NCBI GenBank assembly: GCA_037176725.1
Contig: JAZBRS010000023.1
Span: forward strand, 29,445,001 to 29,509,000
From: Posidonia oceanica
Taxonomy: Eukaryota; Streptophyta; Magnoliopsida; Alismatales; Posidoniaceae
DNA length: 64,000 bases
Direction of reading: 5' to 3'
Both the position numbers and the translations under genes were made by a program. The notes beneath the pieces are model-generated. The model was given only the letters and a program-made list of their open reading frames with translations, did not search any database and was not told the origin of the DNA. Position 1 is the stretch's first letter; each line of letters starts with the position of its first letter. Shown piece after piece: positions 24,439-36,620 of this stretch.

Positions 24439-25190
24439 GGTTGAATTGAACCCAAGATAATCATTTTATTGATTCCTAATAACATCATAAGAGTTGATAA
24501 TATAATAATCAAAGTTAATATTAAATAATTACAATTGTAAAAGAATTGAGCTAAAAATTCAAAATAATAGATAATATCATATCAATTACAATAATGCATA
24601 ACTATGAAAAACACTAAAAACATTACCATACTATCAAAAATATAATGATATCTGAGATTGTTCACTCACATAATGGTTTCACATAATATTATATTATTTT
24701 GAAACAAAAACAGCCAACCAACATAATGCTGCTAGCTGCGTTATATAATGGTTGAATTTCACATAATGCTTGCTCACATTATGAATGAGATTCAAATAAT
24801 GGGATTCAAATCTGAAATATGAATTCAAGTATTCAATCATCCAAACATTATATAAAGTGAAATCTGAATCTCAAATCTCAAATCTGAATTCAACCATCCA
24901 AGAGACTTAAGCCTCCATTCAACCTACAAAAAAAATCAAGATTAGACAAATCATAAGAATATTTTATGAATGTATAGAGAAGATTAATTTACAAGAAAAG
25001 ATTAGGAACTTCAAGAAGAATACTAGAAGAAAATGACAATGACTTGTTTCAAGATTCAAGGTTTCCTTCATCAAAATCTTCAACTATTATTCTAAGAAGT
25101 ACACCAACTAGATTTTCTCTTACAAATGCAATGAACATACAAATTATAAGAATTTACGTAAATAAATTTATAAAAATAGAAAACAAGTGT
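24439..25190. other. AT-rich 3' region of the outer hAT; possible MITE remnant at 24640-24910
   Basis: 24680-24910 repeats words such as ACATAATG and CAAATCTGAATTCAA. It ends AATTCAACCATCC, resembling plant MITE termini, but I cannot define both ends. No gene found. Confidence 0.35.
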
Positions 25191-25194
25191 AATT

Positions 25195-27085
25195 GTAATT
25201 TACCACGAAATTCATTTCTTATTCAATCTCGTGCACATATAAGACCCTCCACCATAGTTGGATGCATAGAACATCTATACCGATCAAGCACTCTACCTCC
25301 GATGCTAAAAGTGACATCTGATGAAATAGTAGATACAGAAATAGCCAATACATCACGAGCCATACAAGCTACCACACGATAATTAGGTGCTTCTACACTC
25401 TACCAAATTAAGATGTTAAATTTTTCTTGTCTAGGAAACACTACATCTTCCATGTAAGATTCTAAATCATTCTTTAATGGTTGTGCAACAGACTTTGCAT
25501 CAATGTATTAATTATACTCATCAATTGTTGCAGACACAATAGATGATATATAGGAAAAACAATCTCCTAAATGTGGTAAACTAGTAATGACATCTGAAAC
25601 ATTCTCACCTGAAACAAGTGTGTCATCTTCTACCTTCATTGTACAAGTCCATCAAGCATGCCTTTATCTCTACAATACACTGCTCTCCATCAACACCATA
25701 AATTTTTCTCATGTAAAACTCAAATATGTTCATTTTGTAACGAGGGTTCAAGATAGAAGCTATCGACAAAATTATGCTTGTAATATTCCAATACTTGTCA
25801 CATTTTACCTTCATTCGATTACCCATCGAAAAAATAGAAGGAACAGTACTTTGACAAAAATCCTTGAGCATCGCATGTATAGCACAAATGTCTAGAAAGA
25901 AATAGTTTGTAGAAGGATACGAGGCAGAAAACTTGTTAGTGATATCGTAGAAGTAACGCAAGCAACCACAAACAATCTTAGTATGTTCTCATTCCTCTAC
26001 ATTAGATGCAAACTTGTAAGAACTATCAATCATTGCCAAACGAAAAAAAACTTTCTTGAATTCTAAAACAGTTTGCAACATAAGGAAGGTGGAATTTCAT
26101 CTTGTAGAAACATCCAAAACAAGAGATTTGTTTGGAGCCTTTACTTGACTAACCACTTCTTTGAAAGTCTGCAATCATAATGTGGAAGATTTAACATACT
26201 TCACACTCTCACGTACCTTTGTTGTAACCTCCCTTATAATCTCAATTCCTTTGTTCCTTCTTAGACAAATAAATTCAAAATATGTGCATCACATCTGACA
26301 ATAAACAATTGTCCATATGCCACAAGATTACTAGTAGGAAGCTTCTCCAAAATTTCTATAACAAAAACATCATTTGTGGAATAATTATCTAAAACAATAG
26401 ACAATACTTTTCTATCGATGTTTCATTTATACAATTTCTCCACAATGGCATTTGAAAGTGCAACTGCAGTATGAGAGCATAATTACCGAAAAATTTAGAA
26501 TTCTCTTCTGCAATTTCCAGTTATCATCAATGTAGTGTGTTGTCAAAGCAAAATAGTCCATGTTTTGATTTGATGTCACATGTCAATGGTAAGGCTAATA
26601 CGATAACTAAGTGTATCCAAAAGATTATAATTTCAACTTCTATTCTTCATATATATTCATGCAATCCTTTTTTATTATGGTACATGAAATCATTCTAAAA
26701 AGTAATTGAAGATTTCTAATGAATTCCCGAAATCTAGTATGATCAACAATAACAAAAGGATACTCATAAAGAATAATCATTCGAGTAACATCTATTCTAC
26801 TCAATTCTTGATCAAAATTCCTATTTCTTAAGTCTATAGTATTTTCTCAGTCCCTTTTCTATCTTGCCACATTTATGAACATTTGATAGATATCTTGCTT
26901 CACTTTTGAGAGATGTTTAAATTTCAAGTGATGAATTAAATTCTTGATCTCATCTTTTGACCTAGTCATATGTTCAACACCACAATGTTTACATTTTACC
27001 TTTGTTATCCCATCAACTTTAATTTTGCTAAAATCCGTCCAAACATCCAATTTTGATTGTCGTGTCTTTTTCTAAGAGCTTGTAG
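25195..27085 (-). pseudogene. hAT transposase of the outer element (broken)
   Basis: Reading on the minus strand, a BED-type zinc finger lies at about 27050-26900 (VWTDFSKIKVDG, CKHC, then HLKFKH). The central RNase H-like region has many frameshifts. A conserved segment lies at 25961-25623 (YFYDITNKFSASYPSTNYFF, KMNIFEFYMRKIYG). The C-terminal dimerisation motif lies at about 25380-25210 (ISVSTISSDVTFSIGGRVLD). It resembles RICESLEEPER/hAT-Ac-type transposases. It would bind and excise the terminal inverted repeats if intact, but it is not. Exon 1 was separated from its leader by the palindromic element. Confidence 0.82.
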
Positions 27086-28265
27086 TTGTTGGTTCTCGTT
27101 AGGCCTGGCGACGAGTCGGGTCTACCTATACCCAGACCTATCATTTTCCACAGGTCCGGGTCTAGATCCGTAATGTAAAATTAGGACCAGACCCAGACCT
27201 AGACCCACGAAGATAATGGATTTGGGTCAGGGTCTAATGAGTTCTCCAACCTTTTTTTTTTTTAAGAATGTAGATTTCTAATTGAACTGAAAACATTGTA
27301 AATAAATGTGTTAAACAATTCTCTATCAATAAATATATATCATGAACAAAATACATCCATAAATAAATATATATCATGAACAATATCATGAATCCATTAA
27401 TAGTTAAACAACACATAAATATATCCACCTTCAACAACTCAACTTTGTCAATATGCATACAACAATTCTGTCAATATGCATACACTAAACATTACATGTC
27501 AAAACATGATAATATTTCAAAAGTTTGTCAAGTTTCTTTCGAAATTAATCTAAAGACTAAGTTCAGCCATAGAATGACACTGGTACACCGTACACCTTCC
27601 AACAACAAAATAAAAAACTGATGGCCTCAGTAGTGTAGAAGCTAAAAATGGAAAAGGTTGATTCAACCCTCGATCTGTTCTCTCAACCTATAGATGATGC
27701 TCCATCATTTGGCACTGCAAAAGGAGAGAAATATAACTTATATAAGTAATGTGACAAGAACAATGAGTAATCCAACAATAAGATACACTTATACTCAAGA
27801 GATTAATAGAATAGAATGCATAAAAAATCTTATCCATAAGATCATATTTAATAGAGTGAAATAGTCAAAAGGATTTGACCTTCTACCCTCACATAATGAG
27901 ATTTGAGGAAATGTTGCCATTTATCCAAGAACGAAAATCAAGTACATAGAAAAACAAGCAATGGCATGATTTTCAAGCTTTTAGAATTGAATAGAGTTGA
28001 TATTTAACGGAATACTTCTGTTTTACCTGATACAATCCTTCCTACGAACATGATATCTATGCTCTTCCTGCTATTTTCATGACAAAAAGGAGTAAATTCT
28101 AGTAAACTGTGCTTACAATAATGCGAAAAAATTGTTTAAATCAATTACGGACTTTAAGTAATGCTTACCAATAGCTCCCTAAGTCAAAACCAAATTTGAT
28201 TTATAATGCATTCAATACAGTACAACTATACAAATACAATTTTGATAAATTTAATTATTGGTGCC

Positions 28266-30379
28266 TCAATTATCATCCTCTTCTAAAGCTACGTCTATTG
28301 CTTCTATTTCTTCAACCTCACGTGCATCAACTTCATTTGATATAGTACCAAGATATTACTCACTTACATTTTGCTCTGTAACAAAAACAAGGAAAGATAA
28401 AGGTAAACACTTAATAAACATATATTAATAAGTGAAATGAATAATAGTTAAATTTACCTCGAATTTCATTTCTAATACAATCATGAGCACATACAATAAA
28501 CACCACTGTACTTGATAGCATTGAATACCGATATTGATCAAGAACTTTACCACTAGTGCTAAAAGTAGCTTCAGATGCAACTGTAGACACAGGGATTGCT
28601 AAAAGATCTCGAGTTATGAGTGATAAAGTTGAAAATTTTGATCAGCAAACCTCCACCATGCCAATATGTCAAATTTTCCTTGATTAGGAAAAACCTTTTC
28701 TTCTAAGTACATTTCCAAATCAGTTTTTCTCACCTGTGAAGAAGTTTTAGTAACTACGTACTTCCTTAAATTTCCTAATCTTTCTACCAACTCCGAGTGA
28801 CCAAAACCAGAGGATGATGAATCATTAGATGGAGAACTACTATCATCAAATGATGGAAAATACATTGCATCTGTTGATCTAAGATGATATTCTAAATGCA
28901 AATATTTGAGATACTCCAAAACCTCATTTGTCTTCTTATCCCCTTCTATATCACCATAAATTTGTTTCATGTAATACTCAACTAAGAGCAACTTATCACG
29001 AGAGTCTAGAATGCCACAGATAACACCATAGAACTAGCACGTCAATAATTAGAAAATTTTACCATCATTTTGATACCCATTTCAAAAATAAATGGTATTA
29101 GACTAGCACACATGGTCTTCAACTTCAAATGAACTTCACATATATGAGAAAAATAGTAATTTCCAGTAGGTTACAAAGTCTTGGAAAAAACATTTGTAAC
29201 ATCATAAAAGAAACTCAAACAAGCTTTGCATTATTCCATTCATCATCAGTAAATGCAACTTTGAGGTTGGTATCAACTTCTGTCAAACGATGAAAAACCT
29301 CTTTGAATTCTGAAGCAGTTTGTAGCATCAAATATGTAAAATTCCATCTTATAGGAACATCTAACACAACATTTTTATTTAGAACCTTCATTTGACTAGA
29401 AGTTTCTTTAAAAATTTACAATCTTAAGGTAGAAGATTCCACATATTCCACATTTGCCAAGACATCTTTTATGATATCAATTCCTTTTTGAACAACCAAA
29501 TTCACAATATGTGCAGAACATCTAACATGAAACAAATCACCATTGACCAAAAGCTTTGAACCAAGCTTCATTATGAGATCTCTAACCATAGCATCATTTG
29601 TGTAACAATTATCCAAAACAACACACATAAATTTCCTATCAATATTCCATTTATATAATTTTTCAATTATCATCTTAGAAAGTGTCAATGCAGTATGAGG
29701 TGCACGAACTGCAAAGAAGTTAAGAATTCTTTTTTGCAATTTCCAACCATCATTAATGTAATGACAAGTAAGAGCAAAGTAAGACTTATTTTGTATCGAT
29801 GTCTACATGTCACTTGTAAGACTAACACGATAAGGAAGGACATCAATGACTGCATACAACTTCTCTTTCTCTTCCACATAAATTTTCAAATAATATTTCT
29901 TAATTGTATTGCGAGTGACCATTTTAAAAAGAGGCTGAAGATTTTTACTATATTCTCTAAACCCAGAATGATCAACAATTGAGAAAGGATACTCATGAAG
30001 AATGATCATATGAGCAAGATCCCTCCTACTTCTTTCTTGGTCAAATTTGAAAGTCTTTATATCTATTGACCCATCCATTTTCTTATCCCCCATGCTTAAC
30101 ATTTGACTAATGCTTTCCTTTTTAGTAGCAAAAACATGTAGATGCTTAAATGTCAAATGTTTCTTTAAATGACTAGTCCTAGCACTTGTTTTTCCAGCTA
30201 AATTCTTATTGCAATAGTTACATTTAGCTAAGCCTCCATCATTAATATAGGTGAAATGATTCCAAACATTTGAGATATGTTTTCTTTTTTTTTCCAGAAT
30301 TTTCAGAGAATGGTTCTTCTATCACAATAGAAGAAACATTTGATTGAGTATTCACATCATCAACAATGACTTTAGACAT
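28266..30379 (-). pseudogene. hAT transposase, left arm of the palindrome
   Basis: It starts at the complement of 30379 (ATG) and ends at the TGA complementary to 28266-28268. The N-terminal BED finger is well kept (VWNHFTYINDGG, CNYCNK, HLKKHL). Next comes the catalytic RNase H-like region with LVNGDLFHVRCSAHIVNLVV, then an insertion region and the C-terminal dimerisation block near 28600. An intron of about 75-80 bases (splice donor near 28455) precedes the last acidic exon. At least one TAG replaces Trp in the DMW motif (near 29805), and several frameshifts lie around 29030-29415. The family resembles RICESLEEPER-type hAT-Ac. Confidence 0.88.
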
Positions 30380-30479
30380 TATCTACATAAGAAAAAAAAT
30401 GACAATCAAATTCAATTTAACAGTGTAATACTTTACTTTACTAAATGTCTGATCAGAGGAAAATTTATTGAATCATAAA

Positions 30480-31330
30480 TATAATAAAACTTTTAGATCT
30501 GAATACAAATGCATATCAAATTAGCAAAATCATACATCTGAATACAAACTAATAAGCAGCATTGACATAATAATTTGGTAATAATAAAACTTTATTGAAT
30601 GAACAAAATCATACATCTAAATGCAAACTAATAAACAGCATTGACAATACAAACTTTTAGATCTGAATACAAACTAATAAGCAACATTGGCATAATAATT
30701 TGGCAATACTTTAGCAATAATAAAACTTTACTGAATGAACAAAATCATACATCTGAATACAAACTAATAAGCAGCATTGGCAATATAAACTTCTAGATCT
30801 GAATACAAATACATATCATACAGAATTTTATTCAGATCTAAAAAATCTGCTTATTATCTATATGATATACAATTGATATGCATTTGTATTCAGATCTAAA
30901 AGTTTGTATTCCAATGCTGCTTATTAATTTATATTCAGTTGTATGATTTTACTTATTCAGTAAAATTTTATTATTGCCAAAATATTATGCCAATGCTGCT
31001 TATTAGTTTGTATTCAGATGTATGATTTTACCCATTTGATATGCATTTGTATTCAAATCTAAAAATTTGTATTATTATTATGCCAATGCTGCTTATTAGT
31101 TTTATTATCTGTATGATATGCATTTGTATTCAAATCTAAAAATTTGTATTGCCAATATTGCTTATTAGTTTGTATTCAAATGTATGATTTTGCTCATTTA
31201 GTAAAGTTTTATTATTACCAAAGTACTATCAAATTATTATACCAATGCTGCTTATTAGTTTGTATTCAGATGTATGATTTTACTCATTTGATATGCATTT
31301 GTATTCAAATCTAAAAGTTTTATTATGTTT
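30480..31330. repeat. Subrepeats around the axis of the palindrome
   Basis: Units of roughly 100-130 bases (CATACATCTGAATACAAACTAATAAGCAGC followed by AATAATTTGG) are repeated three times left of the axis. They appear in reverse complement right of it. The axis lies between TAGATCTGAATACAAATACATATC (30795) and its mirror near 30880-30900. No transposon end sequence is visible at the axis. Confidence 0.75.
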
Positions 31331-31428
31331 ATGATTCAATAAATTTTTCTCTAATCAGACATTTAGTAAAGTAAAGTATTACACTATTAAATTGAATTTG
31401 AATGTCATTTTTTTTTCTTATGTAGACA

Positions 31429-33573
31429 ATGTCTGTAGTCAATATTAATGATGTGAATACTCAATCAAAAGTTTCTCCTATTGTGATAGAAGAACCATCC
31501 TCTGAAAATTTTGGAAAATAAAGAAAACATACCACAGATGTTTAGAATCACTTCACCTATATTACTAATAGAGGCTTAGCTAAGTGTAACTATTGCAAGA
31601 AAAAATTAACTAGAAAAGCAAGTCCTGGGACTAGTCATTTAAAGAAACATTTGACACTTAAGCATCTATATGTTTTTGCCACTAAAAAAGAAAGCATTAG
31701 TCAAATATTGTTAAACATGGGGATAAGAAAATAGATAGGTCAATGGATATGAAGGCTTTCAAATTTGACCAAGAAAGAAATAGGAGAGATCTTGCTCATA
31801 TGATCATTCTTCATGAGTATCCTTTTTCAATTGTGGATCATTCTAGGTTTAGAGAATATACTAAAAATCTTCAGCCTCTTTTTACAGTGGTCACTTGCAA
31901 CACAATTAAGAAGGATTGTTTGAAAATTTATGTGGAAGAGAAAGAGAAGTTGTATGCAGTCATTGATGCCCTTCCTTGTAATGTTAGTCTTACAAATGAC
32001 ATGTGGACATCAATACAAAATAAGTTTTACTTTGCTCTTACTTGTTACTACATTGATGATGGTTGGAAATTGCAAAAAAGAATTCTTAACTTCTTTGCAA
32101 TTCGTGCACCTCATACTGCATTGATACTTTCTAAGATGATAATGGAAAAATTATATAAATGGAATCTTGATAGGAAACTTATGTGTGTTGCTTTAGATAA
32201 TTGTTACACAAATGATGCTATGGTTAGAGATCTCATATTGAAGCTTGGTTCAAAGTTTTTGGTCAATGGTGATTTGTTTCATGTTACATGTTCTGCACAT
32301 ATTGTAAATTTGGTTATTCAAGAAAGAATTGATATCATAAAAGAAGTCTTGACAAAGGTGAGAGACAGTGTAAAATATGTGAAATCCTCTACCTTAAGAT
32401 TGCAAACTTTTAAAGAAGCTTCTAGTCAAATGAAGGTTCTAAATAAAAATATTGTGTTAGATGTTCCTACAAGATGGAATTCTACATATTTGATGCTACA
32501 AACTACTTTAGAATTCAAAGAGGCTTTTCATCGTTTGACAGAAGTTGATACCAACTTCAAAGTTGCACCTAATGATGATGAATGGAATAATGTAAAGCTT
32601 GTTTATGATTGTTTGAGATTCTTTTATGATGTCACAAACGTTTTTTCCAAGACTTTGTAACCTACTGTAAATTACTACTTTTCTCATATATATGAAGTTC
32701 ATTTGAAGTTGAAGACCATATGTGCTAGTCCAACACCATTTATTTCTGAAATGGGTACCAAAATGATGGCAAAATTTTCTAAATATTGGCGTGCTGGTTC
32801 TATGGTGTTATCTGTGGCATCTATTCTAAACTCTCGTGATAAGTTGCTCTTAGTTAAGTATTACATGAAACAAATTTATAGTGATATAGAAGGAGATAAG
32901 AAGATAAATGAGGTTTTAGAGTATCTCAAATATTTACATTCAGAATATCATCTTAGATCAACAGATGCAATGTATTTTCCATCATTTAATGATAGTAGTT
33001 CTCCATCTAATGATTCACCAACCTTTGGTTTTGGTCACTCGGAGTTGACAGAAAGATTAGGAAATTTAAGGAAGTACGTAGCTACTAAAAGTGCTTTACA
33101 AGTGAGAAAAACTAATTTAGAAATGTACTTAGAAGAAAAGTTTTTTCCTGATCAAGGAAAATTTGACATATTAGCATGGTGGAGGTTTGCTGGACCAAAA
33201 TTTCCAACTTTATTACTCATAGTTCGAGATCTTTTAACAATCCCTGTGTCTACAATTGTATCTAAAGCTACTTTTAGCACTGGTGGTAGAGTTCTTGATC
33301 AATATCGATGTTCAATACTATCAAGTACAGTAGAGGTTATTGTATGTGCTCAAGATTGGATTAAAAATGAAATTCAAGGTAAATTTAACTATTATTCATT
33401 TCACTTATTAATATATGTTTATTAAATGTTTGACTTTATCTTTCCTTATTTATGTTAGAGAACAAAATGTAAGTGAGTAATATCTTAGTACCATATCAAA
33501 TGAAGTTGATGATGCACATGAGGTTGAAGAAATGGAAGCAATAGACGTAGCTTTAGAAGAGGATGACCATTGA
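31429..33573 (+). pseudogene. hAT transposase, right arm of the palindrome
   Basis: It starts at the ATG at 31429 and ends at the TGA at 33571. Early stops disrupt the N-terminus (near 31518, 31542 and 31732), and a TAA at about 32658 breaks the middle. The catalytic region (31743-32660) and the C-terminal half (32703-33425) are otherwise open and about 90 percent identical to the left arm in protein. The dimerisation block (IPVSTIVSKATFSTGGRVLD) lies near 33240-33300. A canonical intron with GT at 33379 and AG at 33457-33458 precedes the last exon. Both copies share this intron, so the duplication was of DNA, not of a spliced RNA. Confidence 0.88.
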
Positions 33574-34741
33574 GGTACCAACAATTAAATCCATCAAAAT
33601 TGTATTTGTATAGTTGTACTGAATTGAATGCATTATAAACCAATTTTGGTATTGACTTTGGGAGCTATTGGTAAGCATGTACTTAAAGTACGTAATTGAT
33701 TTAAACAATTTTTTCGCATTATTGTAAGCACAGTTTACTGGAACTTACTCCTTTTTGACATTAAAACAGCAGGAAGAGCATGAACATCATGTCCGCAGGA
33801 AGGATTGGGTAAAACAGAGGTATTCCGTCAAATATCAACTCTATTCGTTTATAAAAGCTTGAAAATCATGCCATTGCTTGTTTTTCTATGTACTTGATTT
33901 TCGTTGTTGGATAAATGACAATATTTCCTCAAATTTCATTATGTGAGGGTAGAAGGTCAGGTCCTTTTGACTATTTCACTCTATTAAATATGATCTTATG
34001 GATAAGATTTTTTATGCATTCTATTCTATGAATCTCTTGAGTATAAGTGTATCTTATTGTTGGATTGCTCATTGTTCTTGTCACATTACTTATATAAGTT
34101 ATATTTCTCTCCTTTTACAGTGCCAAATGATGGAACATCATCTATAGGTTGAGAGAACAGATCGAGGGTTGAATCAACCTTTTCTATTTTTGGCTTCTGC
34201 ACTACTAAGGCCATTAGCTTTCTATTTTGTTGTTGAAATGTGTACGGTGTATTAATGTCATTCTATGGTTGAACTTAGCCTTAGATTCATTTCGAAAGAA
34301 ACTTGACAAACTTCTGAAATATTATCATGTTTTGACATACAATGTTTGATGTATGCATATTGACAGAATTATTGTATACACAATGACAAAGTTGAGTTGT
34401 CAAAGTTGAATATATTTATTTACGTGTTGTTTAACTATCAATAGATTCATGATATATATTTATTTATGGATGTATTTTGTTCATGATATATATTTATTAA
34501 TAGAGAATTGTTTAGCACATTTATTTATAATGTTTTCAGTTCAATTAGAAATCTACCTTCTTAAAAAAAAAATAGATTAGAGAACCCATTAGACCCAAGA
34601 CCTGGACTTAGACTCATTATCTTCATGGGTCTAGGTCCTAATTTTACATTGCAGGTCTAGACCCAGACCTGTGAAAAATGATGGGTCTAGTCTGGATATA
34701 GGTAGACCCGACCCGACCCATTGCCAAGCCTACTCAACAGT

Positions 34742-34854
34742 AAAATTTTTTTATTCAAAAAATTCTGCACTCATTGGGATTCAAACCCGCAACCCCCCAA
34801 GTGAAGTAATAGTCACGTACCAAATGAGCTATGCTTTGTTTGTTCAAAAGTAAT
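34742..34854 (-). mobile_element. tRNA-derived SINE, minus copy
   Basis: On the minus strand it reads an A-box-like TAGCTCATTTGGTA and, about 35 bases later, a B-box-like GGTTTGAATCC. It ends in an AT-rich tail with AATAAAAAAA. It aligns with the plus copy at 35133-35231. It directly abuts the end of the palindromic hAT at 34732. Confidence 0.68.
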
Positions 34855-35735
34855 TGGCATAAACAAAATAAAACTTTGCATAAAAGACATAAACTAAATA
34901 AAATCAGTATGCAAGTTGAGTCAACAAGTTGAGCATAAGCTAAACATTAATTGGCATAAATTAAATAAAACTCTACATAAGAGGAATAAACTAAATAAAA
35001 TCAGTATAAAATCAGTATGCAAGTTGAGTCAACAAGTTGAGCATAAACTACACATTAATTGGCATAAACAACATAAAACCCAGCATAAGAGGCATAAACT
35101 AAATAAAATCAGTATGCAAGTTGAGTCAACAAATTACTGAACAAAACATAACTCATTCGGTACATGACTATTCCTTCAGTTAGGGATTGTGGGTTTGTAA
35201 TCCAATGGATGCAGAACTAAAAAAAAAAAGAAAGTTGAGTTAACAAGTTGGGCGTAAACTAAACATTAATTGGCGTAAACAAAATAAAACTCAGGCATAA
35301 ACTAAATAAAATCAGTATGCAAGTTGAGTCAACAAGTTGAGCATAAACTAAACATTAATTGGCATAAACAAAGTAAAACTCTGCATAAGAGGCATAAAAT
35401 AAATAAAATCAGTATAAAATCAGTATGCAAGTTGAGTCAACAAGTTGAGCATAAACTAAACATTAATTGGCATAAACAAGATAATACTCTGTATAAGAGG
35501 CATAAAATAAAATCAGTATAAAATCAGTACGCAAGTTGAGTCAACAAGTTGAGCATAAACTAAACATTAATTGGCATAAACAAAATAAAACTCTGCATAA
35601 GAGGCATAAACTCAGTATAAAATCAGTATGCAAGTTGAGTCAACAAGTTGAGCATAAACTAAACATTAATTGGCATAAAAATCTGCATAAGACTATAAAC
35701 AAAACCCTGTAAACAAAATAAAATCAGTATGCAAG
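34851..35735 (+). repeat. Tandem array, about 100-110 bp unit, about eight copies
   Basis: Units start TTGGCATAAACAAAATAAAAC and end GTTGAGCATAAACTAAACATTAA. Starts lie near 34853, 34951, 35059, 35270, 35359, 35467, 35570 and 35670. Units differ in whether the AATCAGTAT word is doubled. The gap between the third and fourth starts holds the plus SINE copy. ORFs here follow the repeat and are not genes. Confidence 0.85.
35133..35231 (+). mobile_element. tRNA-derived SINE, plus copy, with 15-bp target duplication
   Basis: The A-box-like TAACTCATTCGGTA, the B-box-like GGTTTGTAATCC (one base longer than consensus) and an A11 tail are in order. The flanks are AAGTTGAGTCAACAA (35118-35132) and AAGTTGAGTTAACAA (35232-35246), a 15-bp duplication with one C/T change. 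Such length is typical of LINE-mediated insertion. It interrupts one unit of the tandem array. Confidence 0.78.
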
Positions 35736-35829
35736 TTTTTTTTAGAACTTTGAACCTGAATATCATCTTATGCTTTAGGAGATAGTTCCATTAAATGCAG
35801 TAAATATCTTTCGTATTGAGTTGCCTTAT

Positions 35830-36211
35830 TTGCCATAGAGTTATGAAATTTCCCCTCATGAGTGTGCGCATAATTTTTGCAAGTTATGCCTGCTGGATTC
35901 ATTTTGTGGTTTGTCATTTGTTAAGGAGAGAACACTGGAAAATGGCAGAACTCTTCGTGCTCAGAAAATAGTCAACAAGTGCCCTTGTTGTCCAACTGAC
36001 ATTTCCGAGTTCCTGCAAAATCCACAAGTGTGTCATACACCTGCACTAGTGATCTTTGACTCCAGAGAAATTCCATCCAATGTTGCTATTTATTGTTTAT
36101 TTCCTCCTTTTTTAGGTCAACAGAGATACGATGGATTTGATTGAGTCACTACAGACAGAGCCCGAAGAAAATGTTGAAGAAGCAAGCGAGGAAGAGCATG
36201 AGGAAAATTAG
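35830..36211 (+). pseudogene. Captured RING-finger gene fragment with a retained intron
   Basis: The open stretch contains CAHNFCKLCLL and, about 30 residues later, NKCPCCPTDISEF. This is the C-x-H-x2-C-x2-C then C-x2-C spacing of the second half of a RING finger. It is followed by LQNPQ. A GT at 36028 and a TTTTTTAG ending at 36115 fit an 88-base intron. Joining across it continues the same frame into an acidic tail (EENVEEASEEEHEEN) ending at TAG 36209. The first Cys pair is missing, so it is a partial copy. It lies inside the outer hAT, opposite in strand to its transposase. I do not recognise the parent gene. Confidence 0.55.
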
Positions 36212-36269
36212 GGCTGTAAGAGAGGAAGAGCAAGAGGAAAATTAAGGCTGTAAGAAGCAAATGAACTCA

Positions 36270-36620
36270 CCTGACTGGGGCTGGCGGAGTGGCTGCCTGG
36301 CTGGCGGAGCGACAGCCAGCTAGGGCTGGGGCTGGGCTGCTGGGGCTGGGGTTGGGGCTGACAGAGAGACGGTGGAGTGGCGGCCGGCGGGGTTGCAGAT
36401 CGGGATTTGGGAGTGGGGCTGGGGCTGGAGATCGGGATTTGGGGCTGGCGGAGAGGCGATCGGCAGGACTAGCGGAGTGGCGAAGTGGCCGCCAGCGGGG
36501 CTGAGATCGGGATTTCGGAGCGACCAACTGTGCCGTAGCGGGGCTAGAGAAGTGGAGAGTGGTCTGTTTTTTGTGAACGGTAGCATTGTGGAGAGTGGTC
36601 TGTGGAGATCGGGATTTAGG
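36270..36620 (-). other. GC-rich leader region of the outer hAT
   Basis: On the minus strand it is a CTCCGCCAGCC / AATCCCGATCT repeat-rich segment that ends CAG/GTGAGT at about 36271, a good splice donor. It is far more GC-rich than its neighbours. Open frames in it are compositional. I read it as the 5' untranslated exon of the outer hAT. Confidence 0.45.

Larger units (their letters stand above)
27100..34732. mobile_element. Palindromic hAT: two head-to-head copies forming a 3.8-kb inverted repeat
   Basis: The left terminus reads TAGGCCTGGCGACGAGTCGGG; the right terminus reversed reads TAGGCTTGGCAATGGGTCGGG. The mirror symmetry then continues inward for the whole element: GGTCTAGACCC-type subterminal repeats, the 3' UTR, and complete transposase genes at 28266-30379 (minus) and 31429-33573 (plus). 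The axis is near 30.85 kb. Both outer ends are thus the same (3') end of the transposon, and the two genes diverge from the centre. By eye the arms differ by several percent, with independent stop codons. I see no 8-bp duplication outside (GTTCTCGT versus CTCAACAG). Confidence 0.9.

Noticed and set aside
35777..35815. EIVPLNA word resembling inositol polyphosphate 5-phosphatase
   Set aside because: Only about seven residues, followed by unrelated sequence; too short to support.
36289..36504. Gly/Arg-rich open frames in the GC-rich segment
   Set aside because: Short repeats (GGGGCTGG, GATCGGGATTT) explain them; read as leader of the outer hAT.
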